Of a stretch of 64,000 nucleotides of DNA, positions 58,539-64,000 are shown one piece after another. The stretch comes from Thermoleophilia bacterium SCSIO 60948 (GTDB lineage: Bacteria; Actinomycetota; Thermoleophilia; Solirubrobacterales; 70-9). Both the position numbers and the translations under genes were made by a program. The stretch lies in contig CP053031.1 of NCBI GenBank assembly GCA_021496505.1, forward strand, positions 2,038,001-2,102,000, read 5' to 3'. Positions within the stretch are counted from its first letter, which is position 1. Each line of letters begins with the position of its first letter. The notes beneath the pieces were generated by a model. The model had not been told where the DNA came from, ran no database searches, and worked only from the letters and a program-made list of their open reading frames with translations.

Positions 58539-59096
58539 ATGTCGAACGAAGAACTCGTCAACGCCTACGCGCAGGGCCGGATCAGCCGTCGCACGATGAT
58601 CCAGGGCCTCGTGGCCGCCGGGGTCTCGGCGGGCGCGGCCGTCTCCTACGCGCATCTGCTCGCACCGGAGCGCGCGCGAGCGGGCTCCCGCGGCTTCGCC
58701 GACGAGTATCCCTCGACCTGCTTCGACAACTATCCGTCGATCGACATGCTGATCCTCGACCGCAAGATCGCCGCCGTACGCCGCGAGGAGAAGTTGCGCG
58801 TCAAGGCGCGCTTCGCCCGCGCGGACTTCGAGTACGGCACGAACCTGGAGGCCGTCGACATGCGGCTTACGGCCGTCGCGAAGAAGAACGGGATCCTGAA
58901 GATCATGGGCTCGAAGGTCTTCCGGCTCGTCGACGGCAGGACCCGCGAGGTCACGATCCCGCTCGAGGACATCTCGCCGCTGCGCGGAGCCGAGCGAAAG
59001 ACGGTCTTCATCCGCGCCGAACGCTCCGACTCCGACGTCTTCTGCCGCCCGAACAGCCCGCGGAACTTCATCCGCATCAAGGGCAAGCTGAGCTGA
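58539..59096 (+). CDS. Tat-exported protein, tandem paralog B
   Basis: 185 residues. The N-terminal 70 residues are nearly identical to paralog A (SRRTMIQGLVAAGVS, AHLLAPERA, RGFADEYPSTC), while the C-terminal halves differ markedly, indicating duplication then divergence. Cys at FCRPNSPRNFIRIKGKL matches paralog A. ATG 58539. Function unknown; both probably end outside the membrane. Confidence 0.78.
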   Translation: MSNEELVNAYAQGRISRRTMIQGLVAAGVSAGAAVSYAHLLAPERARAGSRGFADEYPSTCFDNYPSIDMLILDRKIAAVRREEKLRVKARFARADFEYGTNLEAVDMRLTAVAKKNGILKIMGSKVFRLVDGRTREVTIPLEDISPLRGAERKTVFIRAERSDSDVFCRPNSPRNFIRIKGKLS

Positions 59097-59129
59097 GATC
59101 CGCGGCGGCCCGCCGAGGCGATCGCTCGC

Positions 59130-61547
59130 TCAGCGATCCGCCGCGGGCTCGGGCTCGCCGAGCGACTCGAGGCGGTCGTGGCGCACCATCCGCTCGAGTT
59201 CGCCATCGCCCCCCGGCACGATGAGCAACTCGAACAGTGCCCCCGCGGTCGCGGCGAGAGCTCCGAGCGCGATCAGGCCTCGAGCGGACTCGAAGCGCTC
59301 CTCGAGCTCCGGTCCGCCCCAGCGGCGTACGGCCCGCGCCATCCCCCGCAGTCGGGTGAGCGGATAGCCGCGGACGATTCGGAGGTTCGTCGGCAGGGTG
59401 GCGTTCGTCGCCGCCAGCAGCCGTCCGTAGGCGCGTCCGCGGTTGAAGTGGTGGCGCGCCAGGTGCCTCGCGGTCCGCGAACGGTTCACGTGGACGAGCT
59501 CGAGGTCCTGGGCGCGGTAGGCGCTGTAGCCGGCCGAGAACAGGGCCCGGTTGACGATCGTGTCCTCCCCCGCCCGGGTGTCCTCGGGGAACCCGCCGAC
59601 CTCGAGCAGCGGCTCGCGCAGGTAGGAGCAGTGCGACGGCGGACCGCCGAGCTGTTCGGACGGGCGACCGGGCAGCGCGCGGCTGTGATCGAGGAAGTAC
59701 GCGGCCCAGCCCGCCGATGTCGGGTTGCCGTTGAGGATCGAGCCGGTGACCATCGCGTAGCCGAGCCGGTGGGCCCGGATCCGGGCGGCGAGGCTGCCCG
59801 GCCGCAGGACGACGTGTGAACCCGGGAACGAGACGATGTCGCCGCGGGCGATCTCGAGTCCTGCGTTTCGCGCCGCGCCCGGTAGCCCGGGCTCGGGCAC
59901 CCGCGCGATCCGGACCTCGGGAAACTCGGCGGCGACCAGCTCGCGCGTGCCGTCGTCGCCGCTGGCGGCGAGGATCACCTCGAACGGCTCCGGCGTCTCC
60001 TGCGCGAGGATCGACCGCATCGTCTCGGCGATCGTCCCGACGTCGTTTCGCGAGATCACGACCGCCGACAGCGCCGGCGCCCCCGGGTCGAGGTCGGTGA
60101 CGTCGACCCCGACCCCGTAGCCGAGCGGGTCGGCGAGCACGGGAAGGTCCTCGGGGCGCGCGGGCCACGGCCTGCCCGCGTCGGCCTCAGCGAGCCGCGA
60201 ATAATCGAGCTGCCAGCGACGCTCGGGATCGGCCTGCTCGTACTTGGCGACCCGCCGGGCGCGCCGCTCCGCGGTCATGCCGCCGAGGTGCTGGATCCGG
60301 ATCGTGGTCCGCAGCCGGTCGCGCGGCGCGATCGCGGTCGGTACCGGCACGAGATGCAGGCGCCGGGCGTCGAGCGTCTGCCCCTCCTCGGCGTGGAACA
60401 GGCGCGCGACCCAGAGCTCGGAGCGGTCGTAGTGATCGAGGTCTCCGCTCATCCGGAAGACCCGCATCGCGTAGGCCTTCGACGGATCGGCGTCGCGCTC
60501 GAGAAAGCCCCGCAGCGCCTCGGCGTCGTCGGCGTCGATGCGCTCGTCGGCATCGAGGAACAGCACCCACTCCGCCCCGGCCTCGATCGCCGCGTCGAGC
60601 AGCGCCTGGCGGTTGGCGGCGTCGTCCCAGCCCGCGTAGGTCTCGCGGACGGGGTTCCTGAGCAGGGTCGTGACGAGCGGCGAGGCCCCGAGCAACGCGG
60701 CCGTCTCGTCGGTCGAGCCGTCGTCGAGGCAGATCGCCGCGTCTGCGAAGCGCTCGACGGACCCGAGCCAACCCGGGATGTCGTCCGCTGCGTTGCGGGC
60801 CGGGCAGAGGACGGTGAGGGAGCCGCCCGCCGGCCGCGAGAGCAGTCCGGAGTCGATCGCGAGTGGCGCCAGGCCCGCCGGCCGCGGCGTCCACGGCACG
60901 ATCTCGGCCTGCGGGGCGACGAGCCGCCGGGCGCCCGACGGGGCGAACTCGTCCTCCGGGTCGGCCTCGCGGTACTTGTGGTTGCGCCTCTCCGTGCGAT
61001 CTAGCGAGTCGAGGTGGCGCGCGCGGAGGGTCGTCCGCACCCAGAGCTCGGGCGGGATCGAGTCCGGCAGCGGGTTGAAGTGAAGCCGTGAGCCGGCGAT
61101 CCGCTGGCCCGGCGCCGCGTGGAACAGCCGGAAGACGTAGACCGGCGTGGCCTCGACCTCCTCCTCGGAGCCCCAGCATCGAAAGAGCTGCAGCGCGTAG
61201 GCGCAGACGGGCAAAGCGTCGCGCTCGAGAAAGCCCCGCAGCGCCTCGGCGTCGTCGGCGTCGATGCGCTCGTCGGCATCGAGGAACAGCACCCACTCCG
61301 CCCCGGCCTCGATCGCCGCGTCGAGCAGCGCCTGGCGGTTGGCGGCGTCGTCCCAGCCCGCGTAGGTCTCGCGGACGGGGTTCCTGAGCAGGGTCGTGAC
61401 GAGCGGCGAGGCCCCGAGCAACGCGGCCGTCTCGTCGGTCGAGCCGTCGTCGAGGCAGATCGCCGCGTCTGCGAAGCGCTCGACGGACCCGAGCCAACCC
61501 GGGATGTCGTCCGCTGCGTTGCGGGCCGGGCAGAGGACGGTGAGCAC
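59130..61547 (-). CDS. Three-module family 2 glycosyltransferase with internal duplication
   Basis: 805 residues. Modules: residues 1-243 and 244-485 are homologous GT2-like domains (LTVLCPARNAADDIPGWLGSVERFADAAICLDDGSTDETAALLG and WVLFLDADERIDADDAEALRGFL, with DXD as DAD). The third (about 500-750, PALSAVVISRNDVGTIAETMRSILAQ) is a distinct GT2 domain, ending in a hydrophobic helix near the C-terminus. The first two share an exact 329-bp DNA segment. Likely involved in surface polysaccharide. GTG 61545-61547. Confidence 0.88.
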   Translation of the reverse strand: MLTVLCPARNAADDIPGWLGSVERFADAAICLDDGSTDETAALLGASPLVTTLLRNPVRETYAGWDDAANRQALLDAAIEAGAEWVLFLDADERIDADDAEALRGFLERDALPVCAYALQLFRCWGSEEEVEATPVYVFRLFHAAPGQRIAGSRLHFNPLPDSIPPELWVRTTLRARHLDSLDRTERRNHKYREADPEDEFAPSGARRLVAPQAEIVPWTPRPAGLAPLAIDSGLLSRPAGGSLTVLCPARNAADDIPGWLGSVERFADAAICLDDGSTDETAALLGASPLVTTLLRNPVRETYAGWDDAANRQALLDAAIEAGAEWVLFLDADERIDADDAEALRGFLERDADPSKAYAMRVFRMSGDLDHYDRSELWVARLFHAEEGQTLDARRLHLVPVPTAIAPRDRLRTTIRIQHLGGMTAERRARRVAKYEQADPERRWQLDYSRLAEADAGRPWPARPEDLPVLADPLGYGVGVDVTDLDPGAPALSAVVISRNDVGTIAETMRSILAQETPEPFEVILAASGDDGTRELVAAEFPEVRIARVPEPGLPGAARNAGLEIARGDIVSFPGSHVVLRPGSLAARIRAHRLGYAMVTGSILNGNPTSAGWAAYFLDHSRALPGRPSEQLGGPPSHCSYLREPLLEVGGFPEDTRAGEDTIVNRALFSAGYSAYRAQDLELVHVNRSRTARHLARHHFNRGRAYGRLLAATNATLPTNLRIVRGYPLTRLRGMARAVRRWGGPELEERFESARGLIALGALAATAGALFELLIVPGGDGELERMVRHDRLESLGEPEPAADR
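60490..60818 (-). repeat. 329-bp exact internal repeat, copy 1 of the glycosyltransferase gene
   Basis: Identical to 61216-61544 by direct comparison, offset 726 bp (242 codons), in frame. Flanking parts of the two modules are homologous but divergent. Confidence 0.95.
61216..61544 (-). repeat. 329-bp exact internal repeat, copy 2 of the glycosyltransferase gene
   Basis: Second copy, at the 5' end of the gene, encoding the N-terminal 110 residues of the first module. Confidence 0.95.
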
Positions 61548-61577
61548 CGGCGCAGGCTAGCGGCGATAGTTGCGGGC

Positions 61578-62309
61578 GTGCCCGCCCAGCCCGAGGTCCC
61601 GCCCGAGGAGGACGCGATCGCCGTCCTCGTCATGGACCGGCAGGGATTCGACGCCGACACGGACGTCATCGTCATCGCTCAGATTCGACGCCGTCACCTG
61701 CTCTGGGTGCCTCGCGACCTGTTCTCGCCGCGGTTCGGTGACCGCGTCAACCAGGCCTACAAACGCGGCGGGCACGGGCTCGCGTCCGAGGTCCTCAGCG
61801 GCCTGGGGTTCCATTTCGAGCGCAGCCTCTGCCTGTCGATCGCCGCGATGCAGGCGGGATTCGCCGCGCTCGGCGAGGTCGTGGTGCCGGTCAGGCGCCG
61901 CTACGAGCTCTGGTACCCGCTCTCTCCCCTGAGCCCGATCGAAGAGGGCCGCAGGAAGGTCGTCTTCGAGCCGCTCGCCGAGCGCTTGTCGGGCGAGCGC
62001 TTCGACCAATGGGTCGGAGCCCGCTACGAGGAGAACGGGCCATCGACCGACACCGTCCGGCTCGGGCGCCAGCAGGTCCTGCTCGCCACCGTCCTCGGCG
62101 AGGGCCGCGACCTGAGCCCTTTTGTCGCCGACCCCGAGGCCCGCCGGATCCACGGCGAGGGCGTCCTGCGTGACCTCGCCGGCGTCGACGCCGGCTGGAC
62201 GATGTCGACCTTCAAGCGCCACGAGCCGGCACGGATCGACGGCAAGCGCGTTCAGCTGGTGAAGCTCCCCGGCGGCGGCGGCGGGTCCGACGAGCCGGGC
62301 CGGCCCTAG
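61578..62309 (+). CDS. LCP (LytR-CpsA-Psr)-like protein without N-terminal anchor
   Basis: 243 residues. The pattern DTDVIVIAQIRRRHLLWVPRDLF, FGDRVNQAYKRGGH and LSGLGFHFERSLCLSIAAM resembles the LCP fold, which attaches glycopolymers to peptidoglycan from undecaprenyl-linked precursors. The usual N-terminal membrane helix is absent from GTG 61578. Only 30 bases separate it from the divergent glycosyltransferase start. It may act with the adjacent glycosyltransferase; assignment is by pattern and moderate. Confidence 0.65.
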   Translation: MPAQPEVPPEEDAIAVLVMDRQGFDADTDVIVIAQIRRRHLLWVPRDLFSPRFGDRVNQAYKRGGHGLASEVLSGLGFHFERSLCLSIAAMQAGFAALGEVVVPVRRRYELWYPLSPLSPIEEGRRKVVFEPLAERLSGERFDQWVGARYEENGPSTDTVRLGRQQVLLATVLGEGRDLSPFVADPEARRIHGEGVLRDLAGVDAGWTMSTFKRHEPARIDGKRVQLVKLPGGGGGSDEPGRP

Positions 62310-63310
62310 CTCGCGAGCTCGGGCGCGACCTCGAGCGGCTCACCGTCGCGCTGCCAGTGCGCCTCGGGCGAGGGCGGCGTGTCGCGCAGATACCACTCGG
62401 CGTCGAGTGCGCCCTGGCACCCGGACCCGGCGGCGGTGATCGCCTGGCGGTAGGTGTGATCGACGAGATCGCCGATCGCGAAGACGCCCTCGAGGTTCGT
62501 CTGGGTCGTCTTGCCCTGGGTGAGGACGTAGCCGTTCTCGTCGGTGTCGACCTTGCCCTGGACGAGCTCGGAGCGCGGGATGTGGCCGATGGCGACGAAC
62601 GCCCCGCCGACCTCGAGCTCCTCCTCCGCCCCGGTCTCGGCATTGCGAAGCCGGATCGCGCGGAGCTTGCCGTCCTCACCGGCGAGGAACTCCTCGGGCT
62701 CGAACGGCGTCTTGACCTCGATGTTGTCCTTCTCGCGCGCCCGCGCCTCCATGATCTCCGAGGCCCGGAACTCGTCGCGGCGATGGACGATGTCCAGCTC
62801 GGAGGCGAACTTCGAGATGAAGATCGAGTCCTCCATCGCCGAGTCGCCGCCGCCGATCACCGCGACCTTCTCGCCGCGGAAGAAGGCGCCGTCGCAGACG
62901 CCGCAGGTCGACACGCCGCGGCCCGACAGCTCCATCTCGCCCGGGATCCCGAGCCTGCGGGGCTCGGCGCCCATCGCGAGGATCACGCTGTGGGCGCGGT
63001 ACTCGTCGGGCCCGACGCGGACGGTGTGGACGCCGCCGTCGGAGAGCTCGAGCTCTGTGACGTCGTCGGTGACGAACCGCGTGCCGAAGCGCTCGGCCTG
63101 CTCGCGGAACTTCATCATCATCTCCGGGCCCATGATCCCCTCGGGGAAGCCCGGGTAGTTCTCGACGTCGGTCGTGTTCTGGAGCTGACCGCCCCACTGG
63201 AAGCCCTCGACGACGAGCGGCTCGAGATTGGCGCGTGAGGCGTAGAGCGCCGCCGTGTAACCGGCCGGGCCACCACCGACGATGATCAGGTTCTCGATTC
63301 GGTCGTTCAT
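62306..63310 (-). CDS. trxB: Thioredoxin-disulfide reductase
   Basis: 334 residues. Dinucleotide-binding motif for FAD: IIVGGGPAGYTAALYASRA; redox centre STCGVCDGAFF with Cys136 and Cys139 (usual CATC, here CGVC); NADPH motif VIGGGDSAMEDS; and C-terminal FAD motif VFAIGDLVDHTYRQAITAAGSGC. It reduces thioredoxin with NADPH. ATG 63308-63310 is preceded by CTGGAGTTGAG. An AT-rich promoter lies upstream. Convergent with the LCP gene in a 4-base overlap. Confidence 0.95.
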   Translation of the reverse strand: MNDRIENLIIVGGGPAGYTAALYASRANLEPLVVEGFQWGGQLQNTTDVENYPGFPEGIMGPEMMMKFREQAERFGTRFVTDDVTELELSDGGVHTVRVGPDEYRAHSVILAMGAEPRRLGIPGEMELSGRGVSTCGVCDGAFFRGEKVAVIGGGDSAMEDSIFISKFASELDIVHRRDEFRASEIMEARAREKDNIEVKTPFEPEEFLAGEDGKLRAIRLRNAETGAEEELEVGGAFVAIGHIPRSELVQGKVDTDENGYVLTQGKTTQTNLEGVFAIGDLVDHTYRQAITAAGSGCQGALDAEWYLRDTPPSPEAHWQRDGEPLEVAPELAS

Positions 63311-63321
63311 CTCAACTCCAG

Positions 63322-63336
63322 AGTATAGCCAATACT
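63322..63336 (-). promoter_or_regulatory. AT-rich promoter/dyad of trxB
   Basis: On the minus strand the sequence contains a TATACT -10-like element (63322-63327) and a dyad AGTAT-N5-ATACT (63322-63326/63332-63336) in an AT-rich patch unusual for this genome. It could bind a redox-responsive regulator; no clear -35. Confidence 0.5.
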
Positions 63337-63341
63337 TTACT

Positions 63342-64000
63342 TTATGAAGTGGGGCGGACGGCGCCGCTCTCCGGGGTGGCGGAGGCGCGCGCGGCGCGTC
63401 GCTCCTCGGTCCACCGGGCGACGGTCTTCCGCAGCCCGAAGAAGGCGACGATGCCGGGCGGGATCGGCATCCAGAAGGCGACGATCCGGTAGGCGAGCAC
63501 CGCGGCGAAGACCTCGTTCTCGGGCAGACCGAAGAGGACGAAGGTCCCGATCATCCCGGCGTCGACGGCCCCGACGCCCCCGGGCGCGAACGGGAACAGG
63601 TTGGCGAGCATCCCGATGAAGAAGCCCTGGACGACCACGGCGAGCGGAACCGCGACGTCGAAGGCGTGAAACGAGGCCCAGAGGATGCCGACGTTCGCCG
63701 CCCAGAAGCCGACGGCGCCGGTCAGCGCGAGCCCCCCGCGCGACGGTCGGCGCACGAACGCGATCGCCATCCGGGTGCCGTCGGCGAGGGTCGCCGGGGC
63801 GGTGATCAGCTTGTCGAGGAACGCCCGGACGCGTCCCCGGTAGCGGCGCGAGCGCATCCGCCGCTCGAAGTCCGAGGGGATCAGCGCGATCAACAGGAAC
63901 AGCACGATCACTCCGGCAGCCGCCGCCGCCGGGATCAGGGTCAGCCCGAGCGGGTTGTTCCCGGCGGCCACCCCGGTGTAGAGAAGGGTCCCGGCGAGTA
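63342..64000 (-). CDS. Flippase-like / lysylphosphatidylglycerol-synthase-type membrane protein (partial)
   Basis: At least 219 residues. Several membrane helices typical of UPF0104/LPG_synthase_TM proteins: the conserved GFFIGMLANLFPFAPGGVGAVDAGMIGTFVLFGLPENEVFAAVLAYRIVAFWMPI block. The reading frame stays open to the right edge (LAGTLLYTG), so the 5' end lies outside. Functions in the family range from lipid flipping to hopanoid export. Gene not complete. Confidence 0.85.
   Translation of the reverse strand, partial: LAGTLLYTGVAAGNNPLGLTLIPAAAAAGVIVLFLLIALIPSDFERRMRSRRYRGRVRAFLDKLITAPATLADGTRMAIAFVRRPSRGGLALTGAVGFWAANVGILWASFHAFDVAVPLAVVVQGFFIGMLANLFPFAPGGVGAVDAGMIGTFVLFGLPENEVFAAVLAYRIVAFWMPIPPGIVAFFGLRKTVARWTEERRAARASATPESGAVRPTS

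Noticed and set aside
60490-61544. Possible insertion sequence from the exact 329-bp repeats
   Set aside because: No transposase, terminal inverted repeats or target duplication; both copies are in frame inside one gene.

Overview
The window is very GC-rich, densely coded bacterial chromosome. The gene families point to an actinobacterium, most likely class Thermoleophilia (Solirubrobacterales-like): clpP next to tig, several extracytoplasmic-function sigma factors, a NarL-type two-component system, LAL-type LuxR regulators, secreted proteins with basic C-terminal domains, OsmC and PduO proteins, and many GTG/TTG/CTG starts. This placement is inferred from gene content and base composition, not from a marker-gene search. 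There are no rRNA genes and no CRISPR array. No gap between supported genes exceeds about 300 bases.

Layout. 1-14045 (almost all leftward): clpP (cut by the window edge), an RTX-repeat secreted protein, trigger factor, a membrane/spermidine-synthase-like protein, CorA, a Cys-rich RCC1-repeat protein, LemA, an ECF sigma factor coupled to an O6-alkylguanine-DNA alkyltransferase, a LysM/VanY peptidase, a PhoD-type phosphatase, and a response regulator with an intact histidine kinase plus a second, catalytically degenerate kinase. 14273-34428: mixed accessory and housekeeping genes, including two MFS exporters, a diguanylate cyclase, a LAL regulator, a frameshifted patatin, PPK2, IclR, SDR, tRNA-His, a truncated PIN-like ORF, a fluoride channel, a CDP-alcohol phosphatidyltransferase, and a decapeptide-repeat protein.

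34437-43851 is a 9.4-kb integrative element inserted in tRNA-Arg(TCT), bounded by a perfect 44-bp direct repeat. It carries integrase, an Xis-like protein, small and large terminase subunits, a RepA-like AAA ATPase, HTH proteins, an XRE repressor under a strong promoter with an operator-like dyad, and a stand-alone cargo ATPase. It has no portal, capsid, tail or lysis genes. It looks like a phage-satellite-type (PICI-like) element and is the most interesting object in the window.

43982-64000: a small RsbW-like ATPase facing an ECF sigma factor fused to a zinc-finger anti-sigma-like region, a membrane segment and a long Gly/Ser/acidic tail; a glycosyltransferase operon; tRNA-Pro; DUF1015; a translationally coupled PduO-OsmC-SDR-NUDIX run; an aminotransferase; transporters; a lysyl-oxidase-like protein followed by two tandem Tat-exported paralogs; a three-module glycosyltransferase with an exact 329-bp internal repeat; an LCP-like protein; thioredoxin reductase; and a flippase-like membrane protein cut by the window end.
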